Positions 24,691 through 32,707 of a DNA stretch of 39,661 nucleotides are shown in pieces. Position numbers and translations under genes: made by a program. The stretch is from Armatimonadetes bacterium UBA5352 (GTDB lineage Bacteria > Armatimonadota > Zipacnadia > Zipacnadales > UBA5352): the NCBI GenBank assembly GCA_002411015.1, contig DHPY01000104.1:1-39661 (forward strand). The letters run 5' to 3'. The notes beneath the pieces were generated by a model that did not search any database, was not told where the DNA came from, and worked only from the letters and a program-made list of their open reading frames with translations. The number at the start of each line of letters is the position of its first letter. Positions within the stretch are counted from its first letter, which is position 1.

Positions 24691-24711
24691 TGGCGACCTT
24701 TCGGGTCGCCA
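24691..24711 (+). other. Hairpin directly upstream of the regulator's ribosome-binding site
   Basis: TGGCGACC (24691-24698) and GGTCGCCA (24704-24711) form a perfect 8-bp stem with loop TTTCG. It ends two bases before the GAGGTGAGG ribosome-binding region of the gene starting at 24726. It could influence translation initiation or mRNA stability, or be an inverted operator site for self-control. No T-run follows. Confidence 0.5.
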
Positions 24712-24725
24712 ATGAGGTGAGGAAC

Positions 24726-25451
24726 ATGCCAACACTGGTACTGCTCGCCGCGGGCGACCGTCGTCTCTGGGAAGAGCACGACCGTCTCCTGTGCGATCTG
24801 GGCCTCACGGTGCAACACGTGGAGACCGGCCGTGCCGCCCTGTGGCTGCATGAGCAGATGGCTCCCAGGCTCACGCTCATCGCCACAGACCTGCCCGACC
24901 TGCATGCGCTGGACCTGTGCAGGCGCCTGCGCCGGCGGAGCAACCGGCAACTGATCGTGCTGGCCGAGGCGACGGAGGATGTCGATCGAACTCTCGCGTT
25001 TGAGATTGGGGCAGATGACATCATCGACGAGGGCTGCCGCATTGATGAACTTCGCGAGCGTATAGACGCCGCGCTGTGCCGCTCGGACGACAGCCGCCTG
25101 GGGCGCGAGCCGGGAGAGGTGCTGGACTTCGGCCGAATCGTGCTTGACCGCCGCTCGCGCCTCCTTAGCGTCGAAGACCGCTCATGCACACTCACGCGGA
25201 TGGAGTGCGACCTCCTCTGGGCGCTCGGGCAGTATGCAGGGCAGGTCGTCGCATCGGAGCACCTCCTCGAGACAGTCTGGGGCTACCCGAGCGGCATCAA
25301 GACGCGCACTCTCGACGTGCACATCGGCCGCCTGCGCAGGAAACTTGGCGAGGATGGGAAGAACCCGCGCTACATCACCACCGTGCGTGCCGTCGGCTTC
25401 CGCTTCGATCCCCGCGAGGCGCTCAGCGCCGGCGGCGAGGCGGCTGCCTGA
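24726..25451 (+). CDS. OmpR-family regulator with a degenerate, probably phosphorylation-independent receiver
   Basis: 241 residues from ATG 24726 (GAGGTGAGG upstream). The receiver fold is clear (residues 1-118), but the active site is gone. The acidic pair is A8-A9 (VLLAAGD), the phosphoacceptor position is A53 (LIATDLPD, where LLDxxLPD is usual), the switch Thr is A80 (IVLAEA) and the conserved Lys is E102 (DDIIDEGC). The C-terminal winged helix (about 130-235) is intact: TLTRMECDLLWAL, VVASEHLLETVWGY, TRTLDVHIGRLRRKL and TTVRAVGFRF. It should bind DNA as a dimer without control by a histidine kinase; none is encoded nearby. Atypical receivers of this kind are known in other OmpR regulators, and some bind small ligands. 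Its targets are unknown. Confidence 0.92.
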   Translation: MPTLVLLAAGDRRLWEEHDRLLCDLGLTVQHVETGRAALWLHEQMAPRLTLIATDLPDLHALDLCRRLRRRSNRQLIVLAEATEDVDRTLAFEIGADDIIDEGCRIDELRERIDAALCRSDDSRLGREPGEVLDFGRIVLDRRSRLLSVEDRSCTLTRMECDLLWALGQYAGQVVASEHLLETVWGYPSGIKTRTLDVHIGRLRRKLGEDGKNPRYITTVRAVGFRFDPREALSAGGEAAA

Positions 25452-25532
25452 GCCCCCGACCGCAGGTCTTTCGGTCGCCTCCCCCCATCCTCCGCAGCCG
25501 CACAGGCGGCGCTCGCGCGCGCCCGTCGGTGC

Positions 25533-25562
25533 TTGACTTGCCCCCTGTCGATGGCTTACAAT
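25533..25562 (+). promoter_or_regulatory. Sigma-70-type promoter for apgM
   Basis: TTGACT (25533-25538) and TACAAT (25557-25562) are 18 bases apart; each matches consensus at five of six positions. The likely start point is about 40 bases before the GTG at 25611. A second TTGACA at 25592 overlaps the region just before the ribosome-binding site and has no matching -10. Confidence 0.7.
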
Positions 25563-25610
25563 CGCGTGGTAATTGCCACCGTGCCTCGGGGTTGACAGGA
25601 GGATTTCTTC

Positions 25611-26864
25611 GTGAGAAGCGACACCAAGCTGCTCATCTTCATCGGTGACGGTATGGGCGGACGCCCGATGGCCGGGCCGGAGACAGAAACCACCATCGAA
25701 GCCGCGAATACCCCCGCTATGGACCGCATCGCCCGGGAGGGCGTCTGCGGAATGCTCGACCCGATCGCACCGGGACGCCCTGCCGGGAGCGACACCTCGC
25801 ACATGGCCATCCTCGGCTACGAGCCCGAGAAGCATTACCGCGGGCGAGGGCCGTTTGAGGCCAAGGGTGTGGGGATTGATGTCAAGCCGGGCGATGTGGC
25901 CTTCCGCTGCAACTTCGCCACTGTCGAGGGCAAGAAAGTCGTTGACCGCCGCGCCGGGCGGATTAAGTCGGGTACCGAGCAGCTTGCTGAGGCAATCAGC
26001 CGGGAGATACCGCGCATCGGCGATGTGCAGATCATCTTCGAGCCATCTGTAGAGCACCGCGCGGCGCTTGTGCTGCGAGGTCAGGGGCTCTCGCACGAGA
26101 TCTCCGAGGTTGATCCACACGATCCAGATGTGGACTACCTCGAATCACACGCACTTGAGAATGCCCATGACGTGGCGGGTGCGAATAAGACTGCGCGCGT
26201 CATCAACGAGTTCGTGAAGCGCGCGCATGAGGTGCTGGAGGACCATCCCGTGAACGTCCAGCGGCGGGCGCAGGGGCTTCCGCCGGCGAATATCGTCCTC
26301 CCGCGCGGCGCGGGCACTGCCGTGGACCTCGAGCCCTTTGAGCAGCGCTACGGCCTCAATGGCGCGCTGATCGTGGAGGTGGACCTCGTTCGCGGCGTCG
26401 GCAACTACCTGAAGATGGACGTCATCCACGTTGATGGCGCCACCGGCGGACAGGACACCGATGAGTTGGCTATCGCGCGCGCGGTGGTCGAGGCATTCGA
26501 GACGCACGACTTCGTCCTCGCGAACATCAAGTGCCCTGACCTGGGCGGCCACGACGGCAACTGCCAGATGAAGATTGCGGCCATTGAGAAGGTTGACCGC
26601 GCGATCGGCTACGTGTTGGACAACCTCGATTGGGATCACACGACGATCATGATCACCGCCGACCACTGCACCCCGTGCTCGCTGATGGATCACAGCGGCG
26701 ACGCCGTGCCGGTCGCGTTCCTCGGCTACGGCACCCGGCCGGATGACGTTGAGCGCTACGGCGAGCGGCCCTGCGCCAAGGGCAGCATGGGGCATCTGCG
26801 CGGCATGGAGATCATGGACATCATGCTTAACTTCGCCGCTCGCGCGGAGAAGTTCGGCGCATGA
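25611..26864 (+). CDS. apgM: 2,3-bisphosphoglycerate-independent phosphoglycerate mutase, archaeal type
   Basis: 417 residues; GTG 25611 with AGGAGG eight bases upstream. It interconverts 3- and 2-phosphoglycerate in glycolysis and gluconeogenesis, in the cytoplasm. The alkaline-phosphatase-superfamily metal site appears as IFIGDGMGGRP (about residues 9-19) and later ADHCTPCSLMDHSGDAVPV. PAGSDTSHMAILGY supplies the catalytic Ser region, and NIKCPDLGGHDGN a further metal-ligand segment. This order and length match the aPGAM (ApgM) group rather than the longer GpmI. The 3' end overlaps the next gene by 4 bases (ATGA), so the two are translationally coupled. Confidence 0.95.
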   Translation: MRSDTKLLIFIGDGMGGRPMAGPETETTIEAANTPAMDRIAREGVCGMLDPIAPGRPAGSDTSHMAILGYEPEKHYRGRGPFEAKGVGIDVKPGDVAFRCNFATVEGKKVVDRRAGRIKSGTEQLAEAISREIPRIGDVQIIFEPSVEHRAALVLRGQGLSHEISEVDPHDPDVDYLESHALENAHDVAGANKTARVINEFVKRAHEVLEDHPVNVQRRAQGLPPANIVLPRGAGTAVDLEPFEQRYGLNGALIVEVDLVRGVGNYLKMDVIHVDGATGGQDTDELAIARAVVEAFETHDFVLANIKCPDLGGHDGNCQMKIAAIEKVDRAIGYVLDNLDWDHTTIMITADHCTPCSLMDHSGDAVPVAFLGYGTRPDDVERYGERPCAKGSMGHLRGMEIMDIMLNFAARAEKFGA

Positions 26865-28102
26865 GAGTGCTGGCATGCACCCTCGCGGCCCTGGCCCTCG
26901 CGCCCCTATGGGCCGAGGGACTGCACACCGGCGTATCGCCGGAGGTCGTGGCTGAGAACGCCGAGCCGGGGCCGGAGATCTTCCGCATTCGCGTGCACAA
27001 CACCGCTGGTGGCCTGATCGAGGTCAGCCGCGATGGCGGCATGCAGTGGCTGGAGGCAGGACACGTGACCACCCCCGCCACTGCCGTCAATCCTGCAGGA
27101 TACACTGCCAGCCAGTGGGCGCAGGACAGCGCGATGGCGGCCTCGGCAGCGAATGCTCTGCATGTGAAGATCGCCAACCACCCGGAGACCGGGCGAGGCA
27201 TCGTGTTCTCCCTGGTGCCCGCAGGCATAGCCGTGGGCGCGGCGCAGGGCCGCGGGAGTTCCTCGATTGCCACCGACATCGCAGGCGGGGAGGGCATCTT
27301 CGGAGGCGGACTGGCGCCGCAAGTGAACTCGCCGGTGGCTATTGAGCGTGACGGGCTGCAACCGCTCCCGGCCGACTACGTCCCCTCCGACGGAGATCGG
27401 ATCGTCATCCGCGTGCTGGAGCCTCCACGCCGCATCGCGTGGCTGGGGTTCGACAACAGCTTCGGCGGCCTGATCACGGCGCACTACCCCGGCGGCGAGG
27501 AGAAGATCATCGGCACCGTCCTCCGGCCGGTCGTGGGCATCGGACGCTTTGAGGGTACGCGAGACGCCGCGCCGGGCCGGATCCGCGCGAACCACCCGGG
27601 CGTCATCGACATCTCAACGTCGCCCTACGGCCAGATCGGCGGCTTCCAGATCGTGCCATCCGGGCACGCCGACAGCCCCGAGGTCACGTACATCCGCACC
27701 GGCACGCAGTGGATGGTCGTCGGCCCGCTCACCGCGACCGCGCCGAGCTGGGAGGGCGTGGCGCCCCTGTTCTCGGGCTACCTGAGCCCGAGCTACCGCC
27801 CCGACGACCTGAGCCACGAGGACTGGATGCGCCGCCTGCTCTCCCGCGCGCAGGTGCAGGTCCGCTTCGCCGGTGAAGAGTGGGAGCTAATGCCGCGGAT
27901 CGTCATTGACCCAACCGCCCCCGCTGACGTAGACACGAAGGACCGAGGTCGCAGCGGCCTCTGGCGAGTGCATGGCAGCCTGGACGCCCACACGCCACTG
28001 ATCGGCGACGCGCACACCGCGTTGGCCGGGGTCTCACATATCCGCATCCTGCTGCCGCGCGCGGAGTACTGGCCGGAGCCGATCGAGGGCGCGATCTGGT
28101 GA
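26861..28102 (+). CDS. Secreted protein of unknown function, coupled to apgM
   Basis: 413 residues. Its ATG overlaps the apgM stop (ATGA). Residues 1-19 are a signal peptide (MRVLACTLAALALAPLWAEG). The mature chain is beta-rich with many Gly, Pro and Asp and no membrane segment: GGEGIFGGGLAPQVN near residue 145, PPRRIAWLGFDNSFGGLIT near 190 and SPEVTYIRTGTQWMVVGPL near 270. It looks like a beta-sandwich or beta-propeller type exported protein, but I recognise no family and no catalytic motif. Why a secreted protein should be coupled to a glycolytic enzyme is not clear; read-through from the apgM promoter would express both. It ends 120 bases before the next gene. Confidence 0.75.
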   Translation: MRVLACTLAALALAPLWAEGLHTGVSPEVVAENAEPGPEIFRIRVHNTAGGLIEVSRDGGMQWLEAGHVTTPATAVNPAGYTASQWAQDSAMAASAANALHVKIANHPETGRGIVFSLVPAGIAVGAAQGRGSSSIATDIAGGEGIFGGGLAPQVNSPVAIERDGLQPLPADYVPSDGDRIVIRVLEPPRRIAWLGFDNSFGGLITAHYPGGEEKIIGTVLRPVVGIGRFEGTRDAAPGRIRANHPGVIDISTSPYGQIGGFQIVPSGHADSPEVTYIRTGTQWMVVGPLTATAPSWEGVAPLFSGYLSPSYRPDDLSHEDWMRRLLSRAQVQVRFAGEEWELMPRIVIDPTAPADVDTKDRGRSGLWRVHGSLDAHTPLIGDAHTALAGVSHIRILLPRAEYWPEPIEGAIW

Positions 28103-28134
28103 GCCGCCTGACGGGCTGTTCGTGTCCTGCCGAC

Positions 28135-28162
28135 GTGACAGTTCTGCCGCACGTGGTATACT
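28135..28162 (+). promoter_or_regulatory. Candidate promoter for the TIM-barrel/DUF4127 cluster
   Basis: GTGACA (28135-28140) and TATACT (28157-28162) are 16 bases apart, about 60 bases before the ATG at 28222. Each hexamer matches the sigma-70 consensus at five positions; the spacing is one base short of ideal. It lies just after the secreted-protein gene ends. Confidence 0.5.
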
Positions 28163-28221
28163 GTGACGAAGCGTGATGCGCCCGCTTCACAGCACAGATA
28201 GCATACCAGAGTGATCTTGCC

Positions 28222-28959
28222 ATGAGCGATCTCACACGGGGCCGAACCGGACGTATGCTTCGCGGCGGCGGCTTCTCGCTGCTGGTGAGCCTGCCGCGCA
28301 ACGACCCTGAGATGGCGCGCGCGGCGCTCGATGCGGGCGCCGACGGCCTGAAAGTGCACATCGGCCTCGAGCACTTCGCCAGTGGCCTGCGCACCGGCTC
28401 GCTCGAAGAGGAGCAGGAGGCGCTGCGGGAGATCTGCGCCCTCGGAGCTCCGGTGGGGATCGTGCCCGGCATCGGCGAGGGCCAGGCCGGTCGCGAGGAG
28501 ATGCTGCGGCTGGCGGAGATCGGGATGGACTTCTTCGACCTGTACGCGACGGATATGCCCGCGTGGATGCTGCGCATGGACGACTGCCCGCTGTCGGTGA
28601 TGGTCGCCTTCAGCGCGACCTGCCGGCCCTGGGGGCTGGTCGAGCACGTCGCGGTGCGCAGCCGCCCGGAGATGATCGAGGTCTCGATCATGCCGCATGA
28701 GGCGTACGGCACGGCGCTGACCGCCGCCGACATCTCCGAGTACGCGGAGATCGCAGCGCGCGCCTCACAGCCGGTCGTGGTGCCCACGCAGAAGGCGGTG
28801 CGGCCGGAGGAGGTCGCGGCGCTGCGCGACAGCGGCGTGGCGGCACTGCTGATCGGCGCGGTGGTGACCGGCACGGAGACCGAATCCATGGCTGAGGCGA
28901 CGGCGCAGTTCCGCGCGGCGATTGAGGCCACGCGTCCGCAACGACGCAGACGACACTGA
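28222..28959 (+). CDS. TIM-barrel-like protein of unknown function
   Basis: 245 residues, no signal peptide. The alternating beta-alpha pattern suggests a (beta/alpha)8 barrel: FSLLVSLPRNDPEMARAA, AGADGLKVHIGLEHF, PVGIVPGIGEG, MDFFDLYATDMPAWML, VVVPTQKAVRPEEV, and SGVAALLIGAVVTGTE near the end. The last segment resembles the C-terminal phosphate-binding loops of HisA-, NanE- or ThiE-like barrels. A catalytic Lys or Asp could be among VKVHIG or DLYATD, but this is not certain. No exact family is recognised. A DUF4127 gene follows 26 bases later in the same direction, so the two probably act together. Confidence 0.7.
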   Translation: MSDLTRGRTGRMLRGGGFSLLVSLPRNDPEMARAALDAGADGLKVHIGLEHFASGLRTGSLEEEQEALREICALGAPVGIVPGIGEGQAGREEMLRLAEIGMDFFDLYATDMPAWMLRMDDCPLSVMVAFSATCRPWGLVEHVAVRSRPEMIEVSIMPHEAYGTALTAADISEYAEIAARASQPVVVPTQKAVRPEEVAALRDSGVAALLIGAVVTGTETESMAEATAQFRAAIEATRPQRRRRH

Positions 28960-28985
28960 CGCAATGACGCCAGGAGGGATCCGGC

Positions 28986-30656
28986 GTGTCACTGAGACAC
29001 AGGGCTCATCGGATCATATACGTCCCGCTTGACGACCGGCCGTGCAACGCCAGGTTCCCAGGATTCCTGGCGCGCATGGTCGATTTTGAGCTCGTCATGC
29101 CGCCTCTCGAGCTGCTCGGTGAGGCGCGGCAGGAGGGCGAGCCGGACGCCATTGCCCGGTGGCTGCTCGAGCCGCACGAGCGGGTGGACTGCGCCATCCT
29201 CTCGCTCGACATGCTCGCATACGGCGGCCTCGTCCCATCGCGCGCCATGCGCACATCCCCGGCGGCCGCGCTGGATCGCCTGAACGTCCTCGCGAAGCTC
29301 CGCGAACGCCTCGGAGAGTCGGCGATCTACGCGTTCAGCGTCATCATGCGCCTCTCGATCACTGCCGACCGCCCACAGACGGGGCAATACTGGGACCTCA
29401 TGCGCCAGTACTCCGAACTCAGCTACCGTGTCGGGACCCTCGGGGAGCACGACAAGTTCGAGCGGCTGCAGGAGATCATCGGGCAGATCCCGCCGGAGAT
29501 CATCAGCAACTACCAGGCAGCACGGGAACGCAACCACCGGGTGAACATGCGCGCTGTGGATGAAGCGGCGGCGCATCACGTGGACTTCCTCGCGCTCACC
29601 CAGGAGGATGCTGCGCAGTTCGGGCCGCACGTTGAGGAGCAGGAACGGCTGCGCGACCGCATCGTGTCGCTCAACGTCGAGGATCGCGCGATGATCTACC
29701 CCGGCGCCGATGAGGCCGGGATGACGCTGCTGGCGCGTTTCATCCACCGTCACATGCTCAGGACGCCCACGATCCGCGTCTTCTACGCCTCGGAGGATGG
29801 CGCAGACCGCGTGGCGACCTTCGAGGACCGGCCGCTGCGGCAGACGGTCGAAGCGCACATCGCGGCCGCGGGCGCTGAGATCACTGACGGCCCTGAGGCC
29901 GACCTGCTGCTCGCGGTCAACACGCCTGCCGAGGGGCGTCGCGAGGACTATGCCCGTGGCGCGGCACGCGATCGCCGCCGGCGTGAGGTGCGTGCGCTGC
30001 TGAACACAGTGGCGGCCGAATCTCCACTGCGTGTGGCCGTGGCCGATGTCGCCTTCCCGAACGGCGCCGACGAGGCGCTCATGCGAGAACTTCGCCACAG
30101 CAACCTGCAACTGCACCGCCTGCTCTCCTTCGGCGGCTGGAACACCGCCGGAAACACCCTCGGCTCGACGATCGCGCATGCGACGCTACGGCTTACTGCG
30201 CTGCAGGACAAGGGCGCATTCGATCTCGCGCAGCTTCTCGCCGACATCTCCCCGATGCGCTATCTGGAGCTGCTGAACTCACTGATCGACAGCGAGCGCG
30301 CGCATGTGGAGTTCCTCTTCGGCCGCTTCGTGGATGACTGGCTCTACCAGTCGCGCATCCGCACCGAGATCACAGAGCGTGTGGTGCAACTGCTCGAGGC
30401 CTCGATCTTCGACCTCTCGGGGAGCTACCGCCAGACCGAGCGGATGGTTGCCCGGGAGTTGGCTGCCGCCGCCAGCGACCTCTGGACCGACCACTTCCTG
30501 GCGCAGGAGATGGTCCAGATCGGCCACGAGGCCAGCCGCTCGAGTCTCGTGCTGGATGCGCTCGAGGAGACGCGGGTACGCCTTCCGTGGCGGCGGATGT
30601 TCGAGGTAGATCTCGACTTCAAGTTCGGCATGGAGCTTGTTCCCGCGGGGCAGTAG
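28986..30656 (+). CDS. DUF4127 family protein
   Basis: 556 residues; GTG 28986 with AGGAGG eight bases upstream. The N-terminus HRIIYVPLDDRPCNARFPG matches the LDDRP signature of DUF4127 proteins. SLDMLAYGGLVPSR (near residue 75) and GADEAGMTLLARF (near residue 240), together with FGGWNTAGNTLGSTIAHA (near residue 385), are conserved Gly/Asp-rich segments that could form an active site. There is no signal peptide. The family function is unknown to me; the conserved Asp/Arg/Asn residues look like those of a metal- or substrate-binding enzyme, which is inference. It sits between the TIM-barrel-like protein and a Gfo/Idh/MocA oxidoreductase, which suggests sugar or cyclitol metabolism. Confidence 0.85.
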   Translation: MSLRHRAHRIIYVPLDDRPCNARFPGFLARMVDFELVMPPLELLGEARQEGEPDAIARWLLEPHERVDCAILSLDMLAYGGLVPSRAMRTSPAAALDRLNVLAKLRERLGESAIYAFSVIMRLSITADRPQTGQYWDLMRQYSELSYRVGTLGEHDKFERLQEIIGQIPPEIISNYQAARERNHRVNMRAVDEAAAHHVDFLALTQEDAAQFGPHVEEQERLRDRIVSLNVEDRAMIYPGADEAGMTLLARFIHRHMLRTPTIRVFYASEDGADRVATFEDRPLRQTVEAHIAAAGAEITDGPEADLLLAVNTPAEGRREDYARGAARDRRRREVRALLNTVAAESPLRVAVADVAFPNGADEALMRELRHSNLQLHRLLSFGGWNTAGNTLGSTIAHATLRLTALQDKGAFDLAQLLADISPMRYLELLNSLIDSERAHVEFLFGRFVDDWLYQSRIRTEITERVVQLLEASIFDLSGSYRQTERMVARELAAAASDLWTDHFLAQEMVQIGHEASRSSLVLDALEETRVRLPWRRMFEVDLDFKFGMELVPAGQ

Positions 30657-30744
30657 GCGGCGCACAGATCGCGCTCCCTGCTCGTGAGCCACGACACCTC
30701 CGCGGCTGCCGACCGGCACTTCATCCCTCTGGAGATTGATGCAG

Positions 30745-31845
30745 ATGCCCGATATCAGACTTCTGCTGATCGGCAGCGGCGCAGTCATGCTCGGACACAT
30801 GCGCTCGCTCGTCCAGCTCAAAGGCGTGAAGATCGTCGGTCTGGCCGATGTGGATGAGGCGCGGATGGCCAGGGCGATGGAGATGCTCGAGGAGCCCGTG
30901 CCGGGACTGCTCGACTATCGTCAACTGCTCGAGACCGTCGAGGCCGACGCCTGCTTCATCGCTGTGCCGAACTACCTGCATCGCCAGGTAGCCTGCGACT
31001 GCCTCGACGCGGGCCTGCACACCATGTGCGAGAAGCCGCTCGCCACGACCACCGCGGACTGTGACGCGATGATCGAGGCCGCCGAGCGCAACGACCGCTT
31101 CCTGCAGGTGGGCCTCTCCTGCCGCTTCTCGCGCGTGGACAGCACCGCCCACAGGCTCGTCGTGTCGGGGATGATCGGAGAGCCGAAGATGGTGTGGGCG
31201 CGCGAGTTCCGCGCTCCGTTCGCGAAGAAGTACCAGGACTGGATCCTCGACCGCGACCGCTCCGGCGGGACGCTGGTCGAGAAGACCTGCCACCACTTCG
31301 ATCTCTTCAACTGGTTCACAGGAGCTTGCCGGGAATCGAACGCCACGCGTGTCTATGGCTCGGGCGGAGCAGACTGGGTCTATCAGGATCACGCCCATCT
31401 CCCCGTGGGAGTGACCGAGGCGGAGAGGCCTACGCTCAACATCATTGACAATGCGTTCGTGACGGTGGACTACGACACCGGCGCGCGGGCGCAGCTTCTT
31501 CTGTGCATGTTCGCGAACCGCGGCCGGAAGCTTGAAGTGGGTGTCCAGGGAACCGAGGGTGCGGTAGTCTACTACCGTCTGGAGTCCCTCGTCGAACTCT
31601 ACGATGGGGATCACCCGAAGGATCCGCGGCGGATCGAGATAGATATCCCCGACGATGAGGTCGGGCTCAGCCACCAGGGGCAGGCATACCTCGAGCAGCT
31701 CTACTTCTTCGACTGCATCCGCAAGGGCGAAAGGCCGAAGGTGGACGGGGTCGTCGGGAAGCGGAGCGTGGAGATCGCACTGGCTGCAGAGGAATCGGTG
31801 CGCAGTCACCTCCCTGTGGAGATCAGCGCAACCCCGCTCGTGTAG
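30745..31845 (+). CDS. Gfo/Idh/MocA family NAD(P)-dependent oxidoreductase
   Basis: 366 residues from ATG 30745; ATG 30739 and a TTG just before it are alternatives near GGAGA (30731-30735). The N-terminus IRLLLIGSGAVMLGHM is the Rossmann motif, and CEKPLATT (near residue 95) is the EKP motif whose Lys acts in catalysis. EKTCHHFDLFNWF (about residues 180-192) carries the His/Asp pair of the active site. Family members oxidise or reduce sugar, inositol or bile-pigment hydroxyl groups with NAD(P). It is the last gene of the plus-strand TIM-barrel/DUF4127 cluster and is followed by a strong terminator. The substrate cannot be named. Confidence 0.92.
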   Translation: MPDIRLLLIGSGAVMLGHMRSLVQLKGVKIVGLADVDEARMARAMEMLEEPVPGLLDYRQLLETVEADACFIAVPNYLHRQVACDCLDAGLHTMCEKPLATTTADCDAMIEAAERNDRFLQVGLSCRFSRVDSTAHRLVVSGMIGEPKMVWAREFRAPFAKKYQDWILDRDRSGGTLVEKTCHHFDLFNWFTGACRESNATRVYGSGGADWVYQDHAHLPVGVTEAERPTLNIIDNAFVTVDYDTGARAQLLLCMFANRGRKLEVGVQGTEGAVVYYRLESLVELYDGDHPKDPRRIEIDIPDDEVGLSHQGQAYLEQLYFFDCIRKGERPKVDGVVGKRSVEIALAAEESVRSHLPVEISATPLV

Positions 31846-31868
31846 TTGGAGTAGCCGTGGCAAGCGAA

Positions 31869-31905
31869 AGCGGGCCGCGCCGTGAAGGCGCGGCCCGCTT
31901 TCTGT
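31869..31905. terminator. Strong 13-bp terminator between convergent genes
   Basis: AGCGGGCCGCGCC (31869-31881) and GGCGCGGCCCGCT (31887-31899) pair perfectly around GTGAA and are followed by TTCTGTGT. It lies 24 bases after the oxidoreductase stop and 33 bases beyond the stop of the minus-strand pseudopilin gene; A-richness before the stem (CGAAA) suggests it may work in both directions. Confidence 0.8.
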
Positions 31906-31937
31906 GTCTGACGCGGAGCTACTGTGTCAGTCTGACT

Positions 31938-32582
31938 TCACTGCGCGGGATGTCCAACGACGGCGTCGCCGTCAGCGGGGCCAAGATCGTTAGCGCCCCA
32001 CTTGCGGTTGTACCACTTCGCATGGCCGTCTGCCATGACAGCATTCCAGCCATCATTGTGGCGGTCCATGTCCCACACGTAGTTTGTCGTTGCCTCATCG
32101 TAGCGCCGGAGGCGGAAGTAGTTGTTCGTGCCGTCCACGACCAGCAGGAACGCCGACGGATGCTCGATCGTGGCGATCGCAAGCTGGTGCGCGCGCAGGT
32201 TGTAGGTGTAGTTCACGCCGTCCGAGAACTTCGGATGAACCGCAGCCACTCCACCGGAGCGCACATATGTGTCACGGTAGCTCGGGCAGGCGAAGATCTG
32301 GCTGTTGTTCACCTGCGGGTAGATTGCCTCGAACCAGTAGTCCGGGCCGCCATCAGGGATCACGACGTCAGGTGCAGTGTACTGGGCGCTTCGAGGAAGA
32401 ACCTCATCCCAGTCCTGGGCGTACATGAGAATTCCCAGGCCGATCTGCTTCAGGTTCGACAGACACTGTGTCTGTCGAGCCTTCTCCCGCGCCCGGGCGA
32501 AGACCGGGAACAGGATTGCCGCCAGGATCGCGATAATGGCGATAACAACCAGCAATTCGATCAGGGTAAAGCCGCGTCGCAT
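31938..32582 (-). CDS. Type II secretion/prepilin-like protein with H-X9-DG C-terminus (DUF1559-like)
   Basis: 214 residues from ATG 32582, with AGGAGGA seven bases upstream (a TTG one codon earlier is unlikely). The N-terminus RRGFTLIELLVVIAIIAIL is a class III prepilin signal: cleavage after RRG leaves F1 and E5, followed by one hydrophobic helix. FPVFARAREKARQTQCL and LKQIGLGILMYAQDWDE follow at once. The C-terminus has RHNDGWNAVMADGHAKW, the H-X9-DG motif. Such proteins occur in large numbers in Armatimonadota and Planctomycetota genomes; their function is unknown, with a role in pseudopili or the envelope assumed. Prepilin peptidase and secretion genes are not in the window. Confidence 0.92.
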   Translation of the reverse strand: MRRGFTLIELLVVIAIIAILAAILFPVFARAREKARQTQCLSNLKQIGLGILMYAQDWDEVLPRSAQYTAPDVVIPDGGPDYWFEAIYPQVNNSQIFACPSYRDTYVRSGGVAAVHPKFSDGVNYTYNLRAHQLAIATIEHPSAFLLVVDGTNNYFRLRRYDEATTNYVWDMDRHNDGWNAVMADGHAKWYNRKWGANDLGPADGDAVVGHPAQ

Positions 32583-32707
32583 CAAGTGTCCTCCTCATGC
32601 ATGCTGTCTCGCGTCTGCTCTCGGCGACCTCGCACGTGCTGCGGAGGTTGGCCGCCATCGATCTCTCAGCTTTCTGTCTTCCCCGCCTCCCGGAAGCATC
32701 GAGAAGT

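Noticed and set aside
24509..25195. N-terminal extension of the DapB/Ord-like protein by about 230 residues
   Set aside because: The extension has no domain, overlaps the regulator gene on the other strand, and a proper ribosome-binding site and Rossmann start are at 24508.
28989..30179. 396-residue minus-strand open frame
   Set aside because: Antisense to the DUF4127 gene, which has family motifs and a good ribosome-binding site.
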